From Pseudomonas laurylsulfatiphila (lineage in GTDB: Bacteria; Pseudomonadota; Gammaproteobacteria; Pseudomonadales; Pseudomonadaceae): a stretch of DNA of 64,000 nt. Under the pieces are notes generated by a model. That model ran no database searches, had not been told where the DNA came from, and saw only the letters and a program-made list of their open reading frames with translations. The translations under genes were made by a program, and so were the position numbers. Positions 1-7,778 of this stretch are shown piece after piece; within the stretch, counting starts at the first letter, position 1, and each line of letters starts with the position of its first letter. The stretch covers positions 124,001 to 188,000 of the forward strand of contig NZ_NIRS01000010.1 in NCBI RefSeq assembly GCF_002934665.1, read 5' to 3'.

Positions 1-590
1 TGCCGCTGATGTCGCTCGCGATGGCGATCATCAGCCTCGGCCAACGCCTGACCATGGGTGCCCTGGCCGGTGCGGTGCTGTCGTTCGCCGGCGTCCTGGT
101 AGTGGTGTCGTCCGGCAGCCTGGGCACATTGCTCGAACACGGGGTCAACCTGGGCGACGCGATGATGCTGATCGCCACCCTGGCCTACGCGGTCTACAGC
201 ACCCTGTTGAAAAAATGGCAGCTGAAACTGCCGCCGCTGGTGCTCTTGTATCTGCAGGTGCTGGTGGCCGTGGTGGTGCTGTTTCCGCTGTTCCTCGCCT
301 CACCGAAAGTCGGCCCGACCCTGCAGAACATTCCGCTGGTGCTGTACGCCTGCCTGCTGGCTTCGATGGTCGCGCCGTTGGCGTGGATGCAGGCGGTGGT
401 ACGTTTGGGGCCGAGCCGGACCACGCAGTTTTTCAATTTGTTGCCGTTGATTACCGCATTGATTGCAGCGGTGGTGCTGCATGAACAACTGGCGATGTAC
501 CACCTGGTGGGTGGTGTGTTGACGCTGGGTGGGGTGATTGTTTCCGAGCGCTGGACGACAGTGTTGGGGCGTAAGGTCGGTGTTGCCTGA
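1..590 (+). CDS. EamA/DMT-family transporter, C-terminal part
   Basis: The reading frame is open at the left edge (first whole codon at 3), so the true start lies outside the window; about 196 residues are visible. It is strongly hydrophobic, with roughly six membrane segments. It contains the second EamA repeat, recognisable from the AxxYAVYSTLLKKW-type helix near 180-230 and the LGPSRTTQFFNLLPL helix, a typical EamA signature. Such proteins are inner-membrane drug/metabolite exporters, usually with ten helices; the substrate cannot be told from sequence. It converges on the lipase gene, with a REPIN hairpin between them. Confidence 0.85.
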   Translation, partial: PLMSLAMAIISLGQRLTMGALAGAVLSFAGVLVVVSSGSLGTLLEHGVNLGDAMMLIATLAYAVYSTLLKKWQLKLPPLVLLYLQVLVAVVVLFPLFLASPKVGPTLQNIPLVLYACLLASMVAPLAWMQAVVRLGPSRTTQFFNLLPLITALIAAVVLHEQLAMYHLVGGVLTLGGVIVSERWTTVLGRKVGVA

Positions 591-593
591 TTG

Positions 594-670
594 AAAAGAT
601 CGCAGCCTTCGGCAGCTCCTACAGTTGGAATGCGTTCCCCTGTAGGAGCTGCCGCAGGCTGCGATCTTTT
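594..670. repeat. REPIN (REP doublet), GTAGGAGCTGCCGCAGG type
   Basis: Two inverted copies of a REP-like sequence (AAAGATCGCAGCC...GGCAGCTCCTAC and its reverse complement) face each other across about 20 nt. The left arm has one mismatch (CTTCGG for CTGCGG). It lies between convergent genes and may also act as a bidirectional transcription barrier. Confidence 0.85.
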
Positions 671-674
671 GATC

Positions 675-1565
675 TTATAGACCCGCCGCTTGCAGTCGCG
701 CCGCATGCTCGACAAACAAACGGACCGGCTCTGCCCCCTTGCCCACCAGCCCCAGCGACTGGTTGACGATATCGAAGTGATCCAGCGGATACTCATCGCC
801 AATCACCGTGCCCAGGTGCGAGCTGTAGCGCCCGACCATGCCGTCGCAATGCCCGGCTTCACGGACGAAGGTTTTAGCGAATAACCGGCAACTGCGGTTG
901 GTACCGTCCAGCAGATTGCGCCCGCGATCGGTAATGCCCGGCTGCAAGGTGCCGGACCAGGAGTAATAACGCACGCCGTTGACCTCTTCCGGCCCGTGAC
1001 CGCCCCAGGTTTCGGGCAAGCCCTGTGGATAACGCCGGTTGAACAGCGCCACACCAGCGCTGGTGAGGGAGAGATGGGACGCATGGATATCCACCGGCAG
1101 CTTCGGCCCGCGGTAACCGGTATCCAGCCACCCCATCAGCGCGCTGACCATCCGCAGCAAAAAACAGAGCAGATGACCACGGACGCTGTCATGGGGGTAA
1201 TGCTTGTGCAGATAATCGGCAAGCTCCGAACCATGGTTCGGCCCCGCCACCGAGGTCACCGACGCCACCAGGTCCGGACGCTTGGCCGCGGCGTAACGAG
1301 CGGTCAGCGAGCCCTGGCTATGGCCTATCAGGTTGACCTTGTCGGCCCCGGTTTCCCGCAGGATTTCGTCGATACGTGCCAGCAATTGCTCGCCGCGTAC
1401 TTCGTTCGAATTAAGCGGCGAGACCTGCACGGCGAACACCACGGCCCCACCACGACGCAGCGCCTCGACGATCCCGTACCAGTACGGATAAAGCACCAAG
1501 CGGATGAACCCGAGCATTCCCGGGACCAGCACCAGCGGGTAGCGCGGGGCAGAACCTTGCGACAT
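675..1565 (-). CDS. Family-I triacylglycerol lipase homologue without signal peptide
   Basis: An alpha/beta hydrolase of 296 aa that resembles secreted Pseudomonas family-I lipases along its length. Visible family landmarks are the oxyanion strand YPLVLVPGMLGF (residues 9-20), EVRGEQLL, the nucleophile elbow GHSQGS with Ser83, the YYSWSG strand, DGMVGRYSSHLG with Asp241, and the DHFDIVNQ segment with His263, giving a complete Ser-Asp-His triad. It should hydrolyse ester bonds of acylglycerols or short esters. The start at 1565 is chosen over the upstream ATG at 1616 because AAGGA lies just upstream of it. There is no signal peptide and no lif foldase gene nearby, unlike secreted family-I lipases, so it is probably cytoplasmic. 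Confidence 0.85.
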   Translation of the reverse strand: MSQGSAPRYPLVLVPGMLGFIRLVLYPYWYGIVEALRRGGAVVFAVQVSPLNSNEVRGEQLLARIDEILRETGADKVNLIGHSQGSLTARYAAAKRPDLVASVTSVAGPNHGSELADYLHKHYPHDSVRGHLLCFLLRMVSALMGWLDTGYRGPKLPVDIHASHLSLTSAGVALFNRRYPQGLPETWGGHGPEEVNGVRYYSWSGTLQPGITDRGRNLLDGTNRSCRLFAKTFVREAGHCDGMVGRYSSHLGTVIGDEYPLDHFDIVNQSLGLVGKGAEPVRLFVEHAARLQAAGL

Positions 1566-1672
1566 GGGTGGACATCCTTGTGGTCGGGTGGTGACGCAAG
1601 GCGCAATGCAAGACATCCGCCAAGCATCGCCAGCGAAGATGACAACTCGACGACAAGTCTATGTCATCCGCC

Positions 1673-1978
1673 CTACTTCAACCCCGCCACGCCCGCCACG
1701 ATCAGCCCGACCGAGACCAGCTTGATCACGCTCAGGCTTTCCCCCAGCAGCGCGAACCCGAGAAACACCGTGCCTAGCGATCCGATGGCGGTCCAGATCG
1801 GGTACGCAATGCTCACGGGTAACTCGCGCATGGCCAGGGTCAGGAAGTAGATCCCGCCCACAGCGGCCACCACCGTGATCAGCGAAGGCCAGAGCCGGGT
1901 GAAGCCCTCGGCGTATTTCATGCCCATGGCGAAGGTGACTTCGAACCCGGCGGCGACCAGCAGAAAAAGCCAGGCCAT
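1673..1978 (-). CDS. SMR-family small multidrug/guanidinium-type exporter
   Basis: A 101-residue inner-membrane protein with four hydrophobic helices, the usual size for the small multidrug resistance family. Glu13, the proton- and substrate-binding carboxylate of EmrE and Gdx/SugE, is present in the first helix, and the loop KYAEGFTRLWPS matches the family's KxxxGF signature. It would work as a dual-topology dimer exchanging protons for cationic compounds. Sequence alone does not decide between the EmrE (quaternary ammonium) and SugE/Gdx (guanidinium) branches. Its ATG follows the azoR stop codon directly (TAGATG), so the two genes are co-transcribed and probably translationally coupled. Confidence 0.85.
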   Translation of the reverse strand: MAWLFLLVAAGFEVTFAMGMKYAEGFTRLWPSLITVVAAVGGIYFLTLAMRELPVSIAYPIWTAIGSLGTVFLGFALLGESLSVIKLVSVGLIVAGVAGLK

Positions 1979-2617
1979 CTAGAACTCCCCGGCCAGCGCC
2001 AGCAAGCGCTGCTCAGCCTCGGCGGCAGAGATCTCAAAGCTGCGCTCGGCGGACTCCTCGCCCTCGGCAGCGACCACTGTGACATCGGTGATGCCGATGA
2101 ATCCGAGCACCGTGCGCAGTAGCGTGTCGGCATGGTTCATGGCTTCCAGCTCGCCGCCCGGGCCAAAACCGAAGCCGCCACGGCTGGTGATGATCAGGGC
2201 TTTTTTGCCCTGCACCAATGGCTCGTACTGGGCCACGCCATTGTCCAGGGTGTGATCGAAGGTCACCCCCACCCGCACGATCTGATCGATCCAGGCCTTC
2301 AAGCCGCTGGGAACGCTGAAGTTGTGCATCGGTGTGGAAATCACCAGCACATCATGGCCGAGCAGTTCGCCGACCAGTTCGTCGCTGAACGCCAGATCGG
2401 CCTGCATCGACAGTGGCCGAGCGTCGGGCTCGGGGTAAAACGCGGCGGCCACGAATGCCTCGTTGACCGGCGGGATCAGCGCCCGACCGACTTCGCGTCG
2501 GGTCAGTGGCGAGTGTGGATGACGGGCCTGCCAGGCCGTCAGAAACACTTCGGCCAAACGCCGGGAATGCGAACGATCGCCACGGGGGCTGGCATGAACG
2601 GCAAGAATTTTACTCAT
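1979..2617 (-). CDS. azoR: FMN-dependent NADH-azoreductase
   Basis: A 212-residue flavodoxin-fold quinone/azo reductase of the AzoR family. Supporting segments are the N-terminal phosphate loop SPRGDRSHSRRLAE, the TPMHNFSVPSGLKAWIDQIVR helix-loop (equivalent to the PMYNFNIPxxLK motif) and the SRGG FMN/dimer loop. It uses NADH and FMN to reduce azo bonds and quinones by two electrons, in the cytoplasm, probably as a dimer. A strong GAGGAGG ribosome site precedes the ATG. It is first in a two-gene operon with the SMR exporter and is divergent from a LysR gene across 122 bp that holds a palindromic operator, suggesting quinone- or electrophile-induced detoxification. Confidence 0.9.
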   Translation of the reverse strand: MSKILAVHASPRGDRSHSRRLAEVFLTAWQARHPHSPLTRREVGRALIPPVNEAFVAAAFYPEPDARPLSMQADLAFSDELVGELLGHDVLVISTPMHNFSVPSGLKAWIDQIVRVGVTFDHTLDNGVAQYEPLVQGKKALIITSRGGFGFGPGGELEAMNHADTLLRTVLGFIGITDVTVVAAEGEESAERSFEISAAEAEQRLLALAGEF

Positions 2618-2709
2618 CTGAACCTCCTCAGGGACTAAACTCGAACGGCTTGTGGCTTGCAGCTTGAAGCTCGCGGCTGCACCCCTTCAAATGAGTAAAA
2701 ATCAGCCAA

Positions 2710-2726
2710 GGTGAATCTATTTCACC
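2710..2726. promoter_or_regulatory. Palindromic LysR-type operator candidate
   Basis: A perfect 6-bp inverted repeat GGTGAA-5 nt-TTCACC. It contains the T-N11-A arrangement (T2712, A2724) typical of LysR binding boxes. It lies between azoR and its divergent LysR gene, immediately upstream of the regulator's ribosome site, so it could serve for autoregulation as well as azoR control. Confidence 0.55.
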
Positions 2727-2739
2727 TGTGGAGTTTTCA

Positions 2740-3642
2740 ATGTTCGCCTCGCTGCCCTTGACCGCCCTGCGCGCCTTCGAATCCGCCTCACGCCTGTTGA
2801 GTTTCAAGGCCGCCGCCGAAGAACTGGCCGTCACCCCGACGGCGGTGTCCCATCAGATCCGCTCCCTGGAAAGCTGGCTCGGCGTGCCGCTGTTCGAACG
2901 CCTGCCACGCCAGGTGCGCCTGACCGAATGCGGCGAACGGCTGTTCCAGAGCCTGCACGGGGCGTTCCTCGAAGTGGCGCAAAGTGTCGATACCCTGCGC
3001 CCGCAGCGCAGCGGCGCGAACTTGACGGTCTCCACCACCGCGGCCTTCGCCGCACTGTGGCTGGTGCCTCGGTTGGGACGCTTCTATGCCCGGCACCCGA
3101 ACATCAACGTGCGCCTCGACACCCACTGCGAAGTCATCGATTTGCATCAGGACGCCAGTGTCGATCTGGTGCTGCGCTACAGCCTCGACAATTACCCCAA
3201 CCTGTACGGCCAGTGCCTGTTCGATGAGTCCTTCGGTGTCTACGGTTCGCCCGAACAAGTGGCGCTGGCGTTGAATCGTGCCCCGACGCTGATCAGCGTG
3301 CGCTGGCACAACTCCAGACTCTACGCCCACGGCTGGGAGGCCTGGTGCGCGCAATCGGGCGAAACCTGGCTGAGCGGTCGGCCAGCGGTGCGCGAATACG
3401 ACGAAGAGCATTACGCCCTGCAAGCGGCCATTGCCGGGCAGGGTCTGGTGCTGGCAAGCAATATTCTGGTGTCGGAAAGCGTGGCCAGCGGCCTTTTGTT
3501 GCCGTACCGGGGAGACATCCAGGTCGATGGCGCCGGCTACAGCGCACTGTGCGTGCCGGGACGCGAACGCCATCCACCGGTTCGGGCGTTTTTTGCGTGG
3601 CTGCGTGAAGAGGCGTTGGCGTCGGGGCATGCTCTGGCGTGA
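2740..3642 (+). CDS. LysR-family transcriptional regulator (GcvA-like)
   Basis: A 300-residue LysR protein. The winged helix-turn-helix spans residues 1-62 (PLTALRAFESASRLLSFKAAAEELAVTPTAVSHQI pattern), followed by a type-2 periplasmic-binding-like effector domain. The helix AVTPTAVSHQIRSLE is typical of the GcvA/AmpR subgroup. The frame also has a GTG at 2728, but the ATG at 2740 has GGAG six bases upstream and gives the usual LysR N-terminus. It is divergent from azoR-SMR and most simply regulates that operon; the effector is unknown. Confidence 0.9.
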   Translation: MFASLPLTALRAFESASRLLSFKAAAEELAVTPTAVSHQIRSLESWLGVPLFERLPRQVRLTECGERLFQSLHGAFLEVAQSVDTLRPQRSGANLTVSTTAAFAALWLVPRLGRFYARHPNINVRLDTHCEVIDLHQDASVDLVLRYSLDNYPNLYGQCLFDESFGVYGSPEQVALALNRAPTLISVRWHNSRLYAHGWEAWCAQSGETWLSGRPAVREYDEEHYALQAAIAGQGLVLASNILVSESVASGLLLPYRGDIQVDGAGYSALCVPGRERHPPVRAFFAWLREEALASGHALA

Positions 3643-3666
3643 GAATGGTTGCGCCTGTCAGGCCGC

Positions 3667-3737
3667 CATCGCGAGCAAGCTCGCACAATAACCCTGTATG
3701 CACAGATCCCCTGTAGGAGCGAGCCTGCTCGCGATGG
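3667..3737. repeat. REPIN, GGAGCGAGCCTGCTCGCGA type
   Basis: Inverted pair of the CGCGAGCAxGCTCG palindrome between the convergent LysR and AsmA genes. The left arm is degenerate (CAAGCTCGCA), the right arm is canonical. Confidence 0.8.
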
Positions 3738-3756
3738 GGCCCCTACAGCCACCCGA

Positions 3757-5832
3757 TTATTTACCCGGTTTGACGGTGACAGGCGCCTTGCCCGACTTCA
3801 TCTGTTCCAGCAACGGTGCGCATTGATTCGGTTCACCACCGCTCGGTGCCACCAGCGCCAGCAATCCTGCCGCCGGCGCGGCAATCACCCCCAGCGCCAC
3901 CATTCCGGCGCCGCGCAGCATCAACGGCACGGCCTTGACCCCGGCATCGGGCTTGATGAACTTGCCACGCACATACAGCGGCGAACGCAATGAAATCAGG
4001 CGCCAGCCCTTGGATTCCGGGGTGATGGTCAGGTCCAGTTGTTCCGTCGCCATGTTAGCGGTGCCGTCGATGTAGACGATGGCGTTCTCGGTGTCGAATA
4101 CGAACAGCCGGGTGGTGGCCAGGCCGGACTGGATACCGAAGTCGGCGGCCGCGCAGTTGATCTTCACTTCCTTGTCGCCAAAGATCTTGCCAACCACATA
4201 GTTGCCGACGTTCAGGCCTGCCAGCTCCATCAATTCGCGACTGATGGCGCCATCGTTGATCAGCATTTTCAGATTGCCATTGGCGCTGCCCAGCAGCCTG
4301 GCCACCGAATTGCCGCGCCCGCTGATATCTGCGTCGCCATTGAGCTCGCCAAAACTGGTCTTCATCGGCTCAAAGCCGGGGAACAACTGTTTGAGCTTGA
4401 AGCCCCTCGCCGTAAGCCTCGCGTGGCCTTCCAGGGGATCGGTGTGGCCGTTCAGGCGAATCTGCGCGTCCAGCTTGCCGCCGGCCACGCCGAAGCGCAG
4501 CGGTTCGAGGCTGAGCACGCCATCGGTGAGCACCAGATGGGTATAGAGGTCGTTGAATGGCAATTTTTCGCTGTGCACGATGCGCTTGCCGGTGAACTCG
4601 ACATCGGCGTCCATATCGCGCCAGCGATCTGTCTTGAACTCTTCGACCGGCAGCACTTTGTCCGCCGGTTGTTTGCTGTCACCGCCACGGGCCTTCTGTT
4701 TGGCGTTGGAATCGGCGCCAATCAGCGGCGCCAGGTCAGCGAACAGCAATTGATTGGACAACAGCGAGCCGCTGAGTTTTGGCCGTGGCTGGCTGGCCAC
4801 GTAAGTCAGACTGCCGTGGATGTCACTCTCGCCGATCTTGCCGTTGAATTCCTCATAGCGGAACACCGCGCCACCCGGTTCGTGCAACTTGGCGATCAGA
4901 TGGCCGTCGGTGGCATAGGGTGGCGTGTCTGGCAGGATCACGCCGGTCAGCGGGTAGAGGTTGCCCAGGCTGGTGCCGGCCAATTTCAGGCGCAGGTCCA
5001 GGGCGCCGAGATTCAGCGGATCGGTCAGGGTGCCAGCCAGTTCGACGCTGGAATCGGCGATCTTCACCTGTGCCTGAAGCGGAAACGGGCGTGCCGCGTC
5101 CTGCAGCGCCAACAACCCGCCAATCTTGCCCTGGCCCGCGAGTTTCTGGCCGTGGTACTGGCCGTTGACCTTGAGGGCGAACGCATAATCCTGGGGTGAC
5201 GAGCCCTTTTCCTGCGCGGCTTTCGCCGCTTTGTCGCCGACGATATCGCTGAACGGAATCGGCTTGCCCAACGGATCGATCAGCACATCGAGCTGCGTCT
5301 TCAGGCTCTGGTCGTCGAGGGTGACGTGGCCCTTGTCGAAGCCGATCGCCCCGATATCCACCACCCAACTGGAAGGCTCGGCGTTCGGGTCTTTGGGGTC
5401 GAATTTGAACGTCCAGTTGGCGCGTCCGTCAGCCAGGCGTTGCAGTTGCGCATTCGGCTCGGCGAGGTCGATACGCGGGATCACTACCCGCTGCGCCAGC
5501 AAAGCCAGGGGTGAAATGCGCAACTCGACACGCTTGAGAGTGGCCATCTGCGGTTGCTTCGACCAGTCCGGGTTGCCCAGGCTGATGTCCTCGGCCACCA
5601 CATGAGGCCAAGGCACCCAAGCGCGCCAGCCGCTTTCATCGGGCTCGGTCTGCCAGACCACCGACAGATTACCGTTGATGGCAAAAGCGCGGTGCAGCTC
5701 TTCGGAAACCTTGGCATTGAGCGGCGGTTTGATCCGGTTCCAGTCGAAGAACACGATGATCAGCACCAGCAACGCCAACAAGGTAAGGAAGGTGGAAAGG
5801 GTCCAGACAAACGTCTTTTGGGTGCGCGTCAT
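3757..5832 (-). CDS. AsmA family envelope protein
   Basis: A 691-residue protein with one N-terminal membrane segment (about residues 8-28, LSTFLTLLALLVLIIVFFDW) followed by a long periplasmic beta-rich region, the AsmA layout. AsmA-like proteins belong to the bridge-type lipid transfer proteins and affect outer-membrane lipid homeostasis. A hydrophobic, Ala/Gly-rich stretch near residues 640-665 may be a second membrane contact. The start at 5832 is chosen because AGGAG precedes it; the frame extends to 5910 but that extension looks non-coding. No operon partner is evident. Confidence 0.85.
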   Translation of the reverse strand: MTRTQKTFVWTLSTFLTLLALLVLIIVFFDWNRIKPPLNAKVSEELHRAFAINGNLSVVWQTEPDESGWRAWVPWPHVVAEDISLGNPDWSKQPQMATLKRVELRISPLALLAQRVVIPRIDLAEPNAQLQRLADGRANWTFKFDPKDPNAEPSSWVVDIGAIGFDKGHVTLDDQSLKTQLDVLIDPLGKPIPFSDIVGDKAAKAAQEKGSSPQDYAFALKVNGQYHGQKLAGQGKIGGLLALQDAARPFPLQAQVKIADSSVELAGTLTDPLNLGALDLRLKLAGTSLGNLYPLTGVILPDTPPYATDGHLIAKLHEPGGAVFRYEEFNGKIGESDIHGSLTYVASQPRPKLSGSLLSNQLLFADLAPLIGADSNAKQKARGGDSKQPADKVLPVEEFKTDRWRDMDADVEFTGKRIVHSEKLPFNDLYTHLVLTDGVLSLEPLRFGVAGGKLDAQIRLNGHTDPLEGHARLTARGFKLKQLFPGFEPMKTSFGELNGDADISGRGNSVARLLGSANGNLKMLINDGAISRELMELAGLNVGNYVVGKIFGDKEVKINCAAADFGIQSGLATTRLFVFDTENAIVYIDGTANMATEQLDLTITPESKGWRLISLRSPLYVRGKFIKPDAGVKAVPLMLRGAGMVALGVIAAPAAGLLALVAPSGGEPNQCAPLLEQMKSGKAPVTVKPGK

Positions 5833-6219
5833 TGCACAGGGCTCCTGATACGACTGAGCGCCCCGACTGCGACGCACAGGTGAAACGGTGAGCCGGAAGC
5901 GGCTCGCCATGAAGTCTACGACTGATAAAAACCCGGCAGGTTTAATCGATAGACCGATTTCGCCGAATTCAGCCAGTCCGATACTGACCCATCAGTCGAA
6001 CAGCGTTACCGGCCCCGCACTTTTACACGTCAAAGATGGGTCGAAAATACCCAAACCGGTGCAAGACAACTCGCCGGAAACGCCCGGTCTAGAGCCTCCC
6101 CAGCAAACAATCAATTCCGTTGATTATTACCATTGCGTTTATGAACTTTTATATCGATTTATCGAGAGTAGCATTGCCCTCGTACCCACTTTTTCGCACC
6201 CCCGAGGAGCACAACAATC
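5833..6219. other. Intergenic region between asmA-like gene and repeat-protein gene
   Basis: A divergent gap of about 390 bp. The right half (6110-6180) is unusually AT-rich for this genome and probably carries the promoter of the repeat-protein gene, but I cannot name a convincing -35/-10 pair. A reading frame crosses it (5888-6223) but has no recognisable product and no good ribosome site. Confidence 0.5.
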
Positions 6220-6732
6220 ATGAAACGCCAATTACTGCTTAGCCTTTCACTCTCGATGCTGGCCAGCACTGCTTTTGCCCTGCCAGCCGCTGACCAGGCC
6301 ACCCCACAAGTGAAACAAGACCACTCGGTGTTCAGCCAGACCGTCGCCGCCGATGGCTCCGACCGTACTCCTCAGGGTCAAACCCTTGCCGAAGGCGGTA
6401 ATGATCGTCTGAAAGAAAAAGGCCTGATCACTCAGGATGGCTCGGACCGTACTCCACAAGGCCAGACCCTGGCTGCCGATGGTTCGGATCGCACCCCACA
6501 AGGCCAGACCCTCGCCGCTGATGGTTCGGATCGCACCCCACAAGGCCAGACCCTGGCTGCCGACGGTTCGGATCGCACCCCACAAGGCCAGACCCTGGCT
6601 GCCGATGGTTCGGATCGCACCCCACAAGGTCAAACCCTGGCCGCTGATGGTTCGGATCGCACTCCACAAGGTCAAACCCTCGCTGAAGGCGGTGGTGACC
6701 GTGTGTTCGAACGCAACAGCGCTCTGAGCTAA
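6220..6732 (+). CDS. Secreted protein made of 14-residue tandem repeats, unknown function
   Basis: A 170-residue protein with a clear Sec signal peptide (residues 1-20, cleavage likely after AFA) and a short linker. From residue 45 to the stop it is exactly nine 14-residue units. Units 1 and 3-8 read DGSDRTPQGQTLA(A/E); unit 2 is GGNDRLKEKGLITQ and unit 9 GGGDRVFERNSALS, both degenerate versions keeping the GxxDR core. Units 3-8 are nearly identical 42-bp DNA repeats (6436-6687). There is no Cys, no membrane anchor and no known domain that I recognise; the repeats are polar and probably flexible. GAGGAG-like sequence precedes the ATG and a strong terminator follows. It may be periplasmic or released. 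Function unknown. Confidence 0.8.
   Translation: MKRQLLLSLSLSMLASTAFALPAADQATPQVKQDHSVFSQTVAADGSDRTPQGQTLAEGGNDRLKEKGLITQDGSDRTPQGQTLAADGSDRTPQGQTLAADGSDRTPQGQTLAADGSDRTPQGQTLAADGSDRTPQGQTLAADGSDRTPQGQTLAEGGGDRVFERNSALS
6436..6687 (+). repeat. Six tandem 42-bp coding repeats
   Basis: Six head-to-tail 42-bp units with starts at 6436, 6478, 6520, 6562, 6604 and 6646, differing by only a few, mostly synonymous, bases. An isolated seventh copy is at 6352-6393. The period is a multiple of three, so copy-number change keeps the frame. Confidence 0.95.
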
Positions 6733-6754
6733 GCCCCATGGCCGCCCAGAAAAA

Positions 6755-6780
6755 AAGCCCAATCCACGGATTGGGCTTTT
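6755..6780 (+). terminator. Rho-independent terminator after the repeat-protein gene
   Basis: Hairpin AAGCCCAATC-CACG-GATTGGGCTT with a T run, 20 bp after the stop codon. An A run on the left side makes it potentially bidirectional. Confidence 0.85.
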
Positions 6781-6903
6781 GACTTTTCAGCACTGCGCTT
6801 GATAGATAACGCACTTCCCCGCTTGATCCCTCACTGTCGTTCGACGCCGGCAAAGCCGATTTGCTAGAGTGCGCCGCGTCCCTGTCCAGAAAACGCCCTT
6901 GCG

Positions 6904-7536
6904 ATGCTGCCCCGCGCCGAACAGAAACAACAGACCCGTAATGCCCTGATGGACGCTGCCCGGCGCCTGATGGACGGCGGCCGAGGATTCGGCAGCCTGA
7001 GCCTGCGTGAAGTCGCGAAAACCGCCGGCATCGTACCGACCGGTTTCTACCGCCATTTTGCCGATATGGATGAACTGGGCCTGGTGCTGGTCAGCGAAGT
7101 CGGCCAGACCTTTCGCGAAACCATTCGCCTGGTACGGCACAACGAATTCGTGATGGGCGGCATCATCGATGCCTCGGTGCGGATTTTTCTCGACGTGGTC
7201 AGCGCCAACCGCTCGCAGTTCCTGTTTCTCGCCCGCGAGCAATACGGCGGTTCGCTGCCGGTGCGCCAGGCCATTGGCCGTCTGCGTGAAGGCATCAGTT
7301 CGGACCTGGCGGCGGATTTGTCACTGATGCCGAAACTGCAGCACCTGGACATCGCCGACCTGAGCGTCATGGCGGATCTGATCGTCAAAAGCGTGTTCGC
7401 CACCCTGCCGGACATCATCGATCCGCCCGCCGAGGCCTTGCCAGAGCACCTGACGCCCCAGGCAAAAATCACCCAGCAGCTGCGGTTTATCTTTATCGGC
7501 CTCAAGCACTGGCAAGGGCTCGGCAGCACCGAGTAA
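6904..7536 (+). CDS. desT: TetR-family fatty-acid regulator DesT/FabR
   Basis: A 210-residue TetR regulator. The N-terminal helix-turn-helix is at about residues 8-58 (LREVAKTAGIVPTGFYRHFADMDELG), and the rest fits the FabR/DesT ligand domain. In P. aeruginosa DesT senses the unsaturated/saturated acyl-CoA ratio and represses the desCB desaturase genes. Assignment rests on the TGFYRHFADMDELGL segment characteristic of FabR/DesT and on its position just before ureEFG, as in P. aeruginosa. Its usual neighbours desC/desB are absent here: upstream is the repeat-protein gene. Confidence 0.75.
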   Translation: MLPRAEQKQQTRNALMDAARRLMDGGRGFGSLSLREVAKTAGIVPTGFYRHFADMDELGLVLVSEVGQTFRETIRLVRHNEFVMGGIIDASVRIFLDVVSANRSQFLFLAREQYGGSLPVRQAIGRLREGISSDLAADLSLMPKLQHLDIADLSVMADLIVKSVFATLPDIIDPPAEALPEHLTPQAKITQQLRFIFIGLKHWQGLGSTE

Positions 7537-7565
7537 CCCTTAACCTTCAGTCTGGATCAAGACCC

Positions 7566-7654
7566 TGTGGGAGCGAGCCTGCTCGCGATGGCATCGACAC
7601 ATTCAACATCCATGTAACAGGCACACCGCTATCGCGAGCAGGCTCGCTCCCACA
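7566..7654. repeat. REPIN, GTGGGAGCGAGCCTGCTCGCGA type
   Basis: Two inverted arms TGTGGGAGCGAGCCTGCTCG and CGAGCAGGCTCGCTCCCACA around about 40 nt, downstream of desT. Confidence 0.9.
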
Positions 7655-7675
7655 AAAATCAAAATCCGCCTTAAA

Positions 7676-7705
7676 TTGGTGCGCAGTAAAAAACCAGCGC
7701 ACCAA
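7676..7705. promoter_or_regulatory. 30-bp inverted repeat upstream of ureE, possible activator site
   Basis: A perfect 9-bp inverted repeat, TTGGTGCGC and GCGCACCAA, separated by 12 A-rich bases. It lies about 75 bp upstream of the -24 element of the sigma54 motif, a normal enhancer distance. The half-sites contain GGTGC/GCACC as in NtrC sites but in the opposite order, so the protein that binds is uncertain. No T run follows, so a terminator is unlikely. Confidence 0.45.
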
Positions 7706-7778
7706 CTTCAACCAAAAAACTTACTCAATCGATACCCCTCCTACGCGTCCGTCAGCCATTTCCTACGCATCATGTCGA

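Noticed and set aside
5888..6223. A 111-codon frame upstream of the repeat-protein gene
   Set aside because: Composition and AT-rich end look non-coding, and it overlaps the ribosome site of the real gene at 6220.
6436..6687. RTX-type calcium-binding repeats
   Set aside because: The 14-residue period and DGSDRTPQGQ core do not match the GGxGxDxUx nonapeptide.
6247..6853. Long frames on both strands over the 42-bp repeats
   Set aside because: Repeats whose period is a multiple of three keep all frames open. Only the 6220 frame has a signal peptide, ribosome site and a terminator in the right place.
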